From an uncultured Lysobacter sp. (lineage in GTDB: Bacteria > Pseudomonadota > Gammaproteobacteria > Xanthomonadales > Xanthomonadaceae), in NCBI GenBank assembly GCA_946479915.1, contig CAMLHR010000043.1, positions 1-8,034 of the forward strand: 8,034 nucleotides of DNA, read 5' to 3'. Position 1 is the first letter of the stretch, and each line of letters starts with the position of its first letter. A model generated the notes under the pieces. That model was not told where the DNA came from. It ran no database searches and saw only the letters and a list, made by a program, of their open reading frames with translations. Positions 1 to 6,072 of the stretch are shown here, one piece after another. Made by a program: the position numbers and the translations under genes.

Positions 1-132
1 TGTTCGATCCTGCGCGAGCAGAAGCGCGAGTTGCGCGAGGAGTGGTTCGACGCCATGCCGACGCGGCGCGCGCAGGTTGCGGAAGAAGAGCGCGTCCTCG
101 CCGGGCGCATCGCCCGGACCTGCGCTGGCTGA
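1..132 (+). CDS. C-terminal 43 codons of an unrecognised protein (5' end outside the window)
   Basis: Frame 1 is open from the first base to a TGA at 130-132 and encodes 43 residues rich in Arg and Glu. The visible part starts at a Cys and has a second Cys at visible residue 41, three residues before the stop. The charged stretch between them should form one amphipathic helix, with a W-F-D-A-M-P-T-R-R segment near the middle. A pair of Cys bracketing a helix is compatible with a disulfide in a small periplasmic protein, but no export signal is in view. I do not recognise the family. The next gene starts 134 bp downstream on the same strand and has its own ribosome binding site, so the two need not be co-transcribed. 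The reading frame, codon bias and clean stop make a real gene likely. Confidence 0.55.
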   Translation, partial: CSILREQKRELREEWFDAMPTRRAQVAEEERVLAGRIARTCAG

Positions 133-266
133 GGCGGAGTTGCGCCTACTGTGCAGGTACGCGCTCGATGGACCTCAGGTTGGTCTTCGAGCGGTGGCGA
201 CGAGCGGCGAACCGGCCCGCCGCGCGCGAGCGTAGCATCGGCGCCCACCACTGGAGGGGAGCCGCC

Positions 267-875
267 ATGAAGACCCAGCTGATTGCCGTGATGCTGTCCA
301 CCCTGCTGTGCGCGCCGGCCGCCTACGCGCAGGACGCAATGCCCGAAACAGAGATGTCGCCCGAGATGCAGGCCATGATGACCGCCTGGGAACTGGCCAA
401 GACCCCCGGCGAGCAGCACGCGCGCCTCGCCGAGCACTTCGAAGGCACCTGGGACGTCTCCATGCAGGTCTGGATGGAGCCTGGCGCCGACCCCGCGCGG
501 TCCAGCGGGACCTCCATCAACACGATGGTCCTCGGCGGCCGCCAGCTGCACATGGACTACACCGGCAACTTCTTCGGCGAGGAGTTCAAGGGCATCGGCT
601 ACACGGGCTACGACAACGTCACGGGCAGGTACACCGGCATCTGGACCGACAACATGACGACCGGGACGATGCTCACCACGGGCACCTACGACCCCGCCAC
701 CAATAGCTACACCTTCACCGGCCAGATGCCGGATCCGATGCACGCCGGCGTGCTGGTGCCGCTGCGCGAGGTGATCACCGTCGTGGACCGGGACCACCAC
801 ATGCTGGAGATGTTCGAGACGCGGGATGGGGCGGAGCAGCGGACGATGGTGATCGAGTACCGGCGCGCCGAGTAA
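267..875 (+). CDS. Secreted DUF1579 family protein
   Basis: The 202-residue protein starts at ATG 267, behind a purine-rich ribosome binding site (GGAGGGGAG at 253-261). The frame is open back to position 42, but the signal peptide begins exactly at 267. Residues 1-21 form a type I signal peptide: Lys at position 3, a hydrophobic core, and A-Y-A before the predicted cut at Q22. A Met-rich linker (residues 25-38) follows. The DUF1579 domain then runs from about residue 54 to 200: an E-G-T-W-D start, V-L-G-G-R around 88-92, a G-Y-D turn near 114-116, I-W-T-D-N-M at 125-130, and a final V-I-E-Y-R-R strand. The family is a lipocalin-like beta barrel of unknown function and the size is normal for it. 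The protein should be periplasmic or secreted. The gene stands alone between its own ribosome binding site and a hairpin at 876-901. Family call is firm; ligand and role are unknown. Confidence 0.88.
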   Translation: MKTQLIAVMLSTLLCAPAAYAQDAMPETEMSPEMQAMMTAWELAKTPGEQHARLAEHFEGTWDVSMQVWMEPGADPARSSGTSINTMVLGGRQLHMDYTGNFFGEEFKGIGYTGYDNVTGRYTGIWTDNMTTGTMLTTGTYDPATNSYTFTGQMPDPMHAGVLVPLREVITVVDRDHHMLEMFETRDGAEQRTMVIEYRRAE

Positions 876-901
876 CCACTGGCTGCTGCCGCAGCCAGTG
901 G
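876..901. terminator. Bidirectional terminator-like hairpin between convergent genes
   Basis: A perfect inverted repeat, CCACTGGCTG (876-885) with CAGCCAGTGG (892-901), extends by one more C-G pair (886/891) to give an 11-bp stem with a TGCC loop. It begins one base after the stop codon of the DUF1579 gene and lies 12 bp from the stop of the convergent DUF2846 lipoprotein gene. Position and stem strength suggest shared transcription termination. The T-tracts on both sides are short (GGTTCG one way, GGTTAC the other), so it may be a weak intrinsic terminator or mainly an mRNA 3'-end stabiliser. Confidence 0.7.
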
Positions 902-913
902 TTCGCGGGAGTG

Positions 914-1357
914 CTACTTCGCCAACTTCGAATCGAGGACGCCCTGCCTGCCCTCCTCCTCGGAGACGACCTCGACGTTCGCGCCCCCGACGAAGACGCC
1001 GAGCTTGATGTACTGCCGGATGAAATGGTTCATCCCGGCCGTTGCCTCGAACTCGAGTGCGTTGTCGCTGAACTCCGATTCCGTCGAAACCGTATGCGTC
1101 CCGGGTTCCACCTCCCGGTAGAAGTAGACCCTGTTGGCGCTTTCCCCGAGGAACTCGCCATCGAGGTACAGGTTCTTCTTCAACGCCTGGCCGACGAAGC
1201 TGTTGCGGTAGATGTAAACCCCCGCCTTCCCCGCCGGCGGCGCCGGAAACGCCTTCATTGCCGCATCCTGTTCCGGTGACGCCATCGGCACCGACGCACA
1301 CCCGGACACCAGCAAGGCCGCGACCGCGGCCGCAGTCCAAAGCAACTTCTTGTACAT
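914..1357 (-). CDS. DUF2846 family outer-membrane-type lipoprotein
   Basis: The product is 147 residues. The start at 1357 is supported by an AAGGGGA ribosome binding site (1361-1367 on the plus strand) and by the lipoprotein signal that begins there. Residues 1-19 are a signal sequence with two Lys near the start, a hydrophobic core and a V-S-G-C lipobox, so C20 is the expected lipidated residue. Residue 21 is Ala rather than Asp, which by the usual Lol rule favours sorting to the outer membrane. The mature part matches DUF2846 as I know it: a G-V-Y-I-Y-R-N strand near 46-52, L-D-G-E-F-L-G near 64-70, and an E-P-G-T-H turn near 83-87. No enzymatic residues are evident and the function is unknown. 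The gene lies 56 bp downstream of the SDR gene on the same strand and may share its transcript. It ends at the hairpin at 876-901. Confidence 0.85.
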   Translation of the reverse strand: MYKKLLWTAAAVAALLVSGCASVPMASPEQDAAMKAFPAPPAGKAGVYIYRNSFVGQALKKNLYLDGEFLGESANRVYFYREVEPGTHTVSTESEFSDNALEFEATAGMNHFIRQYIKLGVFVGGANVEVVSEEEGRQGVLDSKLAK

Positions 1358-1413
1358 GGTTCCCCTTCTTGTGTTGGTCAACATTCCGGGCGATGTCGTA
1401 CCCCCGTTCGCCG

Positions 1414-2190
1414 TCAGAACCCGTAACGCAAAAACCCTCCATCCACGGCAACACACTCCCCCGTGATGTACCCCGCCGCCGGCAGGCAAAGAAACGCCAC
1501 CGCCGCCGCGACTTCCTCCGGTTCCCCCACCCGCCCCAACGGCGTCCGCAACAGCACGTCGTCCAGGTAATCCGGATCCGCCAACTTCGGGCTGGTTCGC
1601 CGCGTGCGGATGTACCAGGGCGCAACCGCATTGACGCGCACGCCGTCCTCGGCCCATTCGACGGCCAGGTTCCTGGTCATCTGGTGCATCGCGGCCTTGC
1701 TCATGCCATAGGGCGAACCGGTGCGGCAATGCGTCAGCCCGGACACGCTCCCGACGTTGACGATGCTCGATGACGGGTGCTGCGTCAGCAGCGGGTGCGC
1801 GTAGCGCGACAGCTCGAACGCCGAGAACAGGTTCACCTCGAAGATGGCGCGCCACTCGTCCTCGGCGTAGTCCACCGTCGGCTTGCTCTGGTTGGTGCCG
1901 GCGTTGTTGACGAGGATGTGCAGGCCTTCGCCGTGGTCCTCGACCCAGTCGAGGATCTCGCGGCGCTGTTCGTCGTCGGCGACGTCGGCCGGCAGCGCGG
2001 CGACGGTGCGGTCCGGGAATTCCTCCTCGAGTTCCGCACGCGCGGCCTCGAGCGCATTGGACTCGCGCGCGACGAGGAACACGTCGGCGCCGAACCCCAG
2101 CAGTTCGCGCGCGATGGCGCGGCCGATGCCGGCGCTCGCGCCGGTGACCAGGGCCACCTGTCCGTCCAGGCGCCAGCGGTGCGGGTCCAT
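1414..2190 (-). CDS. Short-chain dehydrogenase/reductase (SDR), tropinone-reductase-like
   Basis: This 258-residue classical SDR should be a soluble cytoplasmic NAD(P)-dependent oxidoreductase. The Rossmann glycine motif T-G-A-S-A-G-I-G is at residues 16-23 and D69 fits the adenine-contacting Asp. N-N-A-G is at 95-98. The catalytic tetrad is complete: N120, S148, Y161 and K165 (Y-G-M-S-K). Arg at 42, just after the second beta strand, favours NADPH over NADH. The A-P-W-Y-I-R-T stretch (190-196) after the active site is characteristic of the tropinone-reductase-like branch; outside plants this marks a subfamily, not the substrate. The C-terminus (G-E-C-V-A-V-D-G-G) is the standard SDR ending. 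The start at 2190 has an AAGGAG ribosome binding site (2197-2202, plus strand) at good spacing. No pathway partner lies nearby, so the substrate cannot be inferred. Family call is firm. Confidence 0.93.
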   Translation of the reverse strand: MDPHRWRLDGQVALVTGASAGIGRAIARELLGFGADVFLVARESNALEAARAELEEEFPDRTVAALPADVADDEQRREILDWVEDHGEGLHILVNNAGTNQSKPTVDYAEDEWRAIFEVNLFSAFELSRYAHPLLTQHPSSSIVNVGSVSGLTHCRTGSPYGMSKAAMHQMTRNLAVEWAEDGVRVNAVAPWYIRTRRTSPKLADPDYLDDVLLRTPLGRVGEPEEVAAAVAFLCLPAAGYITGECVAVDGGFLRYGF

Positions 2191-2255
2191 GCGCGGCTCC
2201 TTCCCCTTGTCCGGCGTAGCATAGCGCCGGACCCTCGATCCATCAGGGAGGCGCC
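2191..2255. promoter_or_regulatory. Divergent promoter region between the SDR gene and the small lipoprotein gene
   Basis: This 65-bp spacer separates two genes transcribed away from each other, so it must hold or adjoin both of their promoters. Two overlapping -10-like hexamers are visible: TAGCAT on the plus strand (2217-2222), 33 bases before the lipoprotein ATG, and TATGCT on the minus strand (2218-2223), 27 bases before the SDR ATG. Neither has a convincing -35 box at 16-18 bp. The two ribosome binding sites, AAGGAG (minus strand, 2197-2202) and AGGGAGG (plus strand, 2245-2251), lie at the two ends. The promoter placement is tentative. Confidence 0.35.
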
Positions 2256-2396
2256 ATGCGAACCGTCGTCGTGAAGTCGCTCGCCATCGCGGCGCTGCTG
2301 TTGCTCAGCGCCGCCTGCACCAAGCCCGAGCCGCCAGACAAGGAGCAGCCCGTCGAGCCGCAGGCCTCAGAACCCGCAGAAGCAGTGGGCGACTGA
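2256..2396 (+). CDS. Small (46-residue) putative lipoprotein
   Basis: A 47-codon ORF starts at ATG 2256 behind an AGGGAGG ribosome binding site (2245-2251) and ends with TGA at 2394-2396. Residues 1-20 look like a lipoprotein signal: Arg2 and Lys7, then a hydrophobic A-I-A-A-L-L-L-L core and S-A-A before C21, the presumed lipidated residue. Ser at the -3 position is acceptable but not the favoured Leu. The mature peptide is about 26 residues, rich in Pro, Glu, Gln and Ala, and acidic overall. It has no visible fold and is probably a disordered tail on a lipid anchor. The last 30 bp overlap the 3' end of sppA on the other strand. I recognise no family. Small lipoproteins of this shape are common in gammaproteobacteria. 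Ribosome binding site plus signal sequence make it a likely real gene; expression is unproven. Confidence 0.65.
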   Translation: MRTVVVKSLAIAALLLLSAACTKPEPPDKEQPVEPQASEPAEAVGD

Positions 2397-4247
2397 GGTC
2401 ACCGGCTTGCCGGCGTTGCGGTCCAGCGCGCGCTGGATGAAGGCCAGCTCGTCGCGGGCCTGTTCGGGCAGCAGGGCCTGGACCAGGCCGTGGCCGAAGT
2501 CGCTGCCCACCAGCGCCGCACCCATGCGCGTGCCCATGAAGTTGGCGAAGAACTGCTCGAACGGCGTGGCGGCCTTCTCGACGTAGCGCACGCGATACCG
2601 GCCATCCTCGAGCCCGGCCGCTTCCGCGGCGGCGGCGATCGCGGCCCGCAGGCCGCCGAACTCGTCCACCAGCCCGCGCGCCTGCGCCTGCTCGCCGCTC
2701 CACACGCGGCCGCGCGCGACGGCGTCGATCTCGTCCACGCCCTGGTTGCGCGCCTGCGCGACGCGGCCGATGAAGTCGCGGTAGCCCTTCTCGATCACCG
2801 ACTGGATGACCTCGCCCACCGCGGGATCCAGCGGCCGGGTGATGTCGAACGCACCGGCGAAGCGCGTGGTGCCCACGCCATCGGTGTGCACGCCGATCTT
2901 GTCCAGGCCGCGGTGGATCGTCGGGAACAGGCCGAAGATGCCGATCGACCCGGTGATGGTGGACGGGTCGGCGTAGATGGCATCGGCGTTCATGCTGATC
3001 CAGTAGCCGCCGGACGCGGCCACGTCGCCCATGGAGGCGATGACCGGCTTGCCGGCGTCCTGCAGCGCGACGACCTCGCGGCGGATCTGCTCCGATGCGA
3101 ACACCTCGCCACCCGGCGAGTTGACGCGCAGCACGACGGCCTCGACCTGCTCGTCCAGCAACGCGTCGCGCAGCAGCGCCGAGGTGGACTCGCCGCCGAC
3201 GATGCCCGGCGGCTGGTCGCCGCCGGTGATCGCGCCTTCGGCCACCACCACCGCGACCTGCGGCCGCACGTCGGTGGCCACCGGGCCGGGCTGCACGTGC
3301 GCCAGGTATTCGTCCAGGCCGACCTGGCGGAAGCCGCCCTCGGCATCCTCGTCGGCCACGCCGCGCTCGGTGAGCAGCGCCTCGACCTCGTGCTCGGTCA
3401 TCAGGCCGTCCACCAGGCCCTTGGTCAGCGCGTACTGCGCCAGGTCGCCGTCCACCGCCTGGATGTCGGCGGGCAGCGCGTCGATGTCCGCGGCCAGGCG
3501 CGAAGCGTCGAGCCCGCGCGCGGCGGCGACGTCGCCCAGGAAGCGCGACCACACGTCGTTCATCCAGAACAGGTCGGCTTCCTTCGCCTCCGGCGACGCG
3601 TCGTCGCGCACATAGGGTTCCGCCGCCGACTTGTACTCGCCCACCTTGAACAGGTGCACGTCCACGCCGAGCTTTTCCTGCAGCCCTTCGCGGTAGTACG
3701 CGCGGTAGCGGCCCAGGCCCTCGAGCAACAGGCCGCCCATCGGGTCGAGGTAGACCTCGTCGGCCTGCGCGGCGAGCAGGTACTGTGCCTGGCCGAAGTT
3801 CTCGCCGAAGGCGACGACTTCCTTGCCGGCGGCGCGCACGTCGCGGATCGCATCGGCCACCTCGCGCAGCGACGCGAAGCCGCTCGGCTGCAGCCGGTCC
3901 ACGCGCAGGTACACGCGCTCGATCCGGTCGTCGTCCCGCGCGTGCTCGAGCGCGCGCAGCAGGTCGCGCAGTTGCACTTCCTGTTGCGGCTCGCCGAAGG
4001 CATGCGACAGCGCGCGGCTCACCGGGTCGCTGCTGTACTGCTCGACCAGGTGCCCTTCCGGCGCGATGACCAGGGTGTTGTCGCCGGGCAGCGGCCCGGC
4101 GGACTCGGTGCTGACGATCGCCGCGATGATGATGATCAAGATCAGCAGGAACAGCAGGTTGAACACCAACCGGCGCGTGAAATTGAGCGTGTCCCACAGG
4201 GCGATGAACACCCGGGCGATGGGACCACGACGGCGGACGACGTTCAT
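2367..4247 (-). CDS. sppA: Signal peptide peptidase SppA, 67K type
   Basis: The 626-residue inner-membrane serine protease digests signal peptides left in the membrane after cleavage by signal peptidase. A single N-terminal membrane segment (about residues 27-46) anchors it, and the rest should be periplasmic. Like E. coli SppA (618 residues) it has two tandem SppA/ClpP-like domains. The N-terminal one carries the general base K206 in G-E-Y-K-S-A-A-E-P, matching E. coli K209. The C-terminal one carries the nucleophile S412 in D-V-A-A-S-G-G-Y-W, matching E. coli S409. The upstream R-V-N-S-P-G-G strand (374-380) is typical too. The protein ends in H-C-F-C-G-F, a paired-Cys tail reminiscent of the C-terminus of other 67K SppA proteins. 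The start at 4247 has TGGAG seven bases upstream (4255-4259, plus strand). It lies 82 bp downstream of the MATE gene and overlaps the small lipoprotein gene tail to tail. Confidence 0.97.
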   Translation of the reverse strand: MNVVRRRGPIARVFIALWDTLNFTRRLVFNLLFLLILIIIIAAIVSTESAGPLPGDNTLVIAPEGHLVEQYSSDPVSRALSHAFGEPQQEVQLRDLLRALEHARDDDRIERVYLRVDRLQPSGFASLREVADAIRDVRAAGKEVVAFGENFGQAQYLLAAQADEVYLDPMGGLLLEGLGRYRAYYREGLQEKLGVDVHLFKVGEYKSAAEPYVRDDASPEAKEADLFWMNDVWSRFLGDVAAARGLDASRLAADIDALPADIQAVDGDLAQYALTKGLVDGLMTEHEVEALLTERGVADEDAEGGFRQVGLDEYLAHVQPGPVATDVRPQVAVVVAEGAITGGDQPPGIVGGESTSALLRDALLDEQVEAVVLRVNSPGGEVFASEQIRREVVALQDAGKPVIASMGDVAASGGYWISMNADAIYADPSTITGSIGIFGLFPTIHRGLDKIGVHTDGVGTTRFAGAFDITRPLDPAVGEVIQSVIEKGYRDFIGRVAQARNQGVDEIDAVARGRVWSGEQAQARGLVDEFGGLRAAIAAAAEAAGLEDGRYRVRYVEKAATPFEQFFANFMGTRMGAALVGSDFGHGLVQALLPEQARDELAFIQRALDRNAGKPVTSVAHCFCGF

Positions 4248-4329
4248 TCAACAACTCCAGGAAACAGCGGCATGTTCGACACTGGGCGCCAGCCTACCCG
4301 GCTGACCCCGCGAATTCATGGTGCACAGG

Positions 4330-5730
4330 TCATGCGGACCTTCCGCCCGGCGGAGCGAGGGGGCTGGTCGGTTCAGTTTCGGGCAGCCGTCGTGCCAGGC
4401 GCATGAAGCGCCAGGTCATCAGGACGGCGGCGGCGCTGAGTCCGGCGATCAGCCCGATCCACATGCCCCGGGGCCCCAGGCCCAGGCCGACCTCCAGCCC
4501 CAGGTACGCCCCCAGCGGCATCCCCAATCCCCAGTACGCCAGCGCGGTGATCACCATCGGCCAGGCCGTGTCCTTCAGCCCGCGCAGCGCGCCGGAGGAC
4601 AGCGCCTGGATGCCGTCCGGGAACTGGAACGCGGCGGCGAACAGCAGCAGGCCGCCAGCCAGCGCGGCGATCGCCGGGTCGTCGGTGTAGATGCCCGCGA
4701 TGGCGTGGCCGGCGAAGACCATGGTGCCGGCGGTCAGCAACTGGGTGGCGAGCACGATGCCGTAGCCGGCGCGGGCGGCGGCGCGCACGCCGGCCCCGTC
4801 CGCGCGGCCCGCGGCCTGGCCGATGCGCACGGTGGTGGCCATCGCGATGCCGAGCGGCACCATGAAGGCCAGGCTCGCGACGTTGATGGCGACCTGGTGC
4901 GCGCCGACGGCGGTGGCCCCCATGCGGCCGATCAATAACGCGGTGGCGACGAACAGGCTGCCTTCCATGAACACCGCGACGCCGATCGGCAGGCCCAGGC
5001 GCAACAGCGCAATGATCTCGCCAGGGTGCGGCGCCTCCCAGTGCGCGAACAGGCGCAGGCCGGCGAAGCGCTTCGACCAGCGCAGGTAGGCCAGCAGGCC
5101 GAGCGACTGCAGCCACAGCACGATGGCGGTCGCCGTGCCGAGCCCGGCCGCGCCCATGGCCGGCAGCGGGCCGTCGCCGAACATGAAGGCGTGCCCCAGC
5201 GGGAACAGGATGGCGACGCCCAGCAGGCCGGCGACCATCGTCGGCAGGGTCCACGCCAGGCCTTCGCTGAGGTAGCGCGCGCAGAAGAACAGGGCCAGCG
5301 CGGGCGCGCCCCAGCGGATGGCGGAAAGGAACGCTGCCGCGTGCGGGCGCACCGTCTCGTCGATGCCCATGCCGGCCAGCAGCGGGCCGGAGGCGCTGAC
5401 CATCCCGAACAGCAGCAGGCCCAGCCCGATCGCGAGCCACGCGGCCTGCCGGAACAGCGGGCCGATCCGTTCGTGCCGGCCGGCGCCGTCGAGCTGCGAC
5501 ACCGACGGCGGCACCGCCATCAGCACGCCGACCAGCACCAGGATCACCACCGACCACACCGCGCTGCCCACCGCGACGCCCGCCAGCGTCTGCGCGCCGT
5601 GGCGCCCGGCGAGCACGGTGTCCACGAAGGTCATCAGCACCGACGACAGCTGGCCGGCCACGATGGGCGCGGCCAGCAGCAGGGTGCGGCGCACTTCGCC
5701 GGTGAAGCGGTAGGGGCGGCTGGGCGGCAT
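4330..5730 (-). CDS. MATE family multidrug efflux transporter, NorM-like
   Basis: From ATG 5730 the product is 466 residues, normal for a NorM-type exporter, with about 12 hydrophobic segments. These proteins use a Na+ or H+ gradient to expel cationic drugs and dyes across the inner membrane. Acidic residues match those important in Vibrio NorM: D37 (F-V-D-T-V-L-A-G, first helix), E256 (F-M-E-G-S-L-F, helix 7) and D372 (F-P-D-G-I-Q, helix 10), each one position beyond D36, E255 and D371. The L-R-G-L-K-D-T motif (382-388) after helix 10 is also typical. The start is uncertain: neither ATG 5730 nor ATG 5763 has a convincing ribosome binding site, and 5763 lies inside a terminator hairpin. No promoter of its own is obvious, so it may depend on read-through from the peptide gene upstream or on a promoter within that gene. 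sppA follows 82 bp downstream. Substrate unknown. Confidence 0.93.
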   Translation of the reverse strand: MPPSRPYRFTGEVRRTLLLAAPIVAGQLSSVLMTFVDTVLAGRHGAQTLAGVAVGSAVWSVVILVLVGVLMAVPPSVSQLDGAGRHERIGPLFRQAAWLAIGLGLLLFGMVSASGPLLAGMGIDETVRPHAAAFLSAIRWGAPALALFFCARYLSEGLAWTLPTMVAGLLGVAILFPLGHAFMFGDGPLPAMGAAGLGTATAIVLWLQSLGLLAYLRWSKRFAGLRLFAHWEAPHPGEIIALLRLGLPIGVAVFMEGSLFVATALLIGRMGATAVGAHQVAINVASLAFMVPLGIAMATTVRIGQAAGRADGAGVRAAARAGYGIVLATQLLTAGTMVFAGHAIAGIYTDDPAIAALAGGLLLFAAAFQFPDGIQALSSGALRGLKDTAWPMVITALAYWGLGMPLGAYLGLEVGLGLGPRGMWIGLIAGLSAAAVLMTWRFMRLARRLPETEPTSPLAPPGGRSA

Positions 5731-5740
5731 TGCGGAAACA

Positions 5741-5766
5741 AGAATGGGGCCAACAGGCCCCATTCT
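5741..5766 (-). terminator. Intrinsic terminator of the double-glycine peptide gene, just before the MATE gene
   Basis: AGAATGGGGCC (5741-5751) and GGCCCCATTCT (5756-5766) form a perfect 11-bp stem with a four-base loop. Read on the minus strand the hairpin is followed by TGTTTCC, and the closing arm itself ends in ATTCT, giving a broken T-rich tail. On the plus strand the downstream sequence is T-poor, so the minus-strand orientation fits better. It lies 27 bp beyond the stop codon of the peptide gene and ends 10 bp before the likely MATE start codon. It could act as a partial terminator (attenuator) for MATE expression. Confidence 0.72.
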
Positions 5767-5793
5767 CGTCGCTTGTTGCCTGACCGCCAGCGA

Positions 5794-5961
5794 TCAGCCG
5801 AACCAGTCGCCTTCCTGGTCGCCGTTGATCTCGTCGCCGTTCCCGGTAAAGCCCGCCCGGACGGCGTCGGCCGCCAGGGCGACCAGGCCGGACACCGTCC
5901 CGATGTCATAGTCACCGCCGCCGCCGACGACCCTGGCTTCTTCCATGTCGAGCATCCGCAT
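5794..5961 (-). CDS. Double-glycine leader peptide, class II microcin/bacteriocin-like precursor
   Basis: A 55-residue ORF starts at ATG 5961 behind GAGGAAGAAG and ends at a TGA at 5794. The first 15 residues, MRMLDMEEARVVGGG, fit a double-glycine leader cut by C39 peptidases. With cleavage after G15 the consensus places hold: L4 at -12, E8 at -8, V12 at -4, Gly at -2 and -1. From memory the colicin V leader is MRTLTLNELDSVSGG, the same length and identical at M1, R2, L4, E8, V12, G14 and G15. The 40-residue core (16-55) has a GxxxG step (G21-G25), a short hydrophobic helix-like run to about residue 37, and an acidic Gly/Asp/Glu tail ending W-F-G. It has no Cys and a single basic residue (R35). 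A promoter, 5'-UTR hairpin and terminator make it a self-contained unit. Toxin, signal peptide or other role cannot be told; no exporter or immunity gene is visible nearby. Confidence 0.68.
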   Translation of the reverse strand: MRMLDMEEARVVGGGGDYDIGTVSGLVALAADAVRAGFTGNGDEINGDQEGDWFG

Positions 5962-5974
5962 GTCTTCTTCCTCG

Positions 5975-5999
5975 AGTGGGTGGCGGAATTGCCACCACT
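5975..5999 (-). promoter_or_regulatory. 5'-UTR hairpin upstream of the peptide gene
   Basis: Read on the minus strand, AGTGGTGGC pairs with GCCACCCACT around an AATTCC loop, giving nine base pairs with one bulged C. If transcription starts about seven bases after the proposed -10 box (near 5996), the hairpin sits at the very 5' end of the mRNA. It ends just before the GAGGAAG ribosome binding site. That placement suits transcript stabilisation or control of translation. It could also be the footprint of a DNA-binding regulator. Confidence 0.4.
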
Positions 6000-6002
6000 G
6001 CT

Positions 6003-6032
6003 TGTATGGCGTCAGTATTCCCGGACTGTCAA
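6003..6032 (-). promoter_or_regulatory. Sigma-70-type promoter of the double-glycine peptide gene
   Basis: The minus strand carries a perfect TTGACA -35 box (6027-6032). With an 18-bp spacer it is followed by CATACA (6003-6008), which matches the -10 consensus at only three of six positions. The local sequence is clearly more A/T-rich than the surrounding genes. The start codon of the peptide gene is 42 bp beyond the -10 element. The perfect -35 with a weak -10 suggests a moderate or activator-assisted promoter. Confidence 0.5.
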
Positions 6033-6072
6033 TCGCAATAACCGCCCAGCACACCAGCAACCGGGGAACGCC

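Noticed and set aside
42..266. N-terminal extension of the DUF1579 protein to ATG 42
   Set aside because: It would bury the signal peptide 75 residues inside the protein and overlap the end of the upstream gene. The ribosome binding site and signal sequence both point to ATG 267.
1358..1855. N-terminal extension of the DUF2846 lipoprotein frame through the SDR gene
   Set aside because: The extension lies within the SDR coding sequence in another frame and has Arg/Gly-rich shadow composition. The lipoprotein signal and ribosome binding site fix the start at 1357.
4290..4304. CAGCC/GGCTG hairpin between the MATE gene and sppA
   Set aside because: It is a five-pair stem without a T-tract. Such stems are expected by chance at this GC content.
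2490..4406. Long plus-strand ORF (638 codons) opposite sppA
   Set aside because: It mirrors the sppA codons in a high-GC antisense frame, is full of His/Arg/Gln/Ala low complexity, and has no domain or ribosome binding site. SppA on the other strand is certain. The long minus-strand frame at 2305-4254 is rejected for the same reason.
5731..5763. MATE start at ATG 5763 (11 extra residues)
   Set aside because: The extra codons are made from the terminator hairpin, have only a very weak ribosome binding site, and add nothing family-like. The start at 5730 is preferred, without certainty.
4330..5961. MATE exporter as the dedicated exporter of the double-glycine peptide
   Set aside because: Double-glycine precursors are cleaved and exported by C39-peptidase ABC transporters. 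MATE proteins move small cations and have no peptidase. Adjacency alone does not support this role.
5026..6072. Open upstream extension of the DUF3667 frame
   Set aside because: This part is antisense to the MATE and peptide genes and has Arg/Gln/His-rich shadow composition. The family homology begins only after the GTG at 6073, which has a ribosome binding site.
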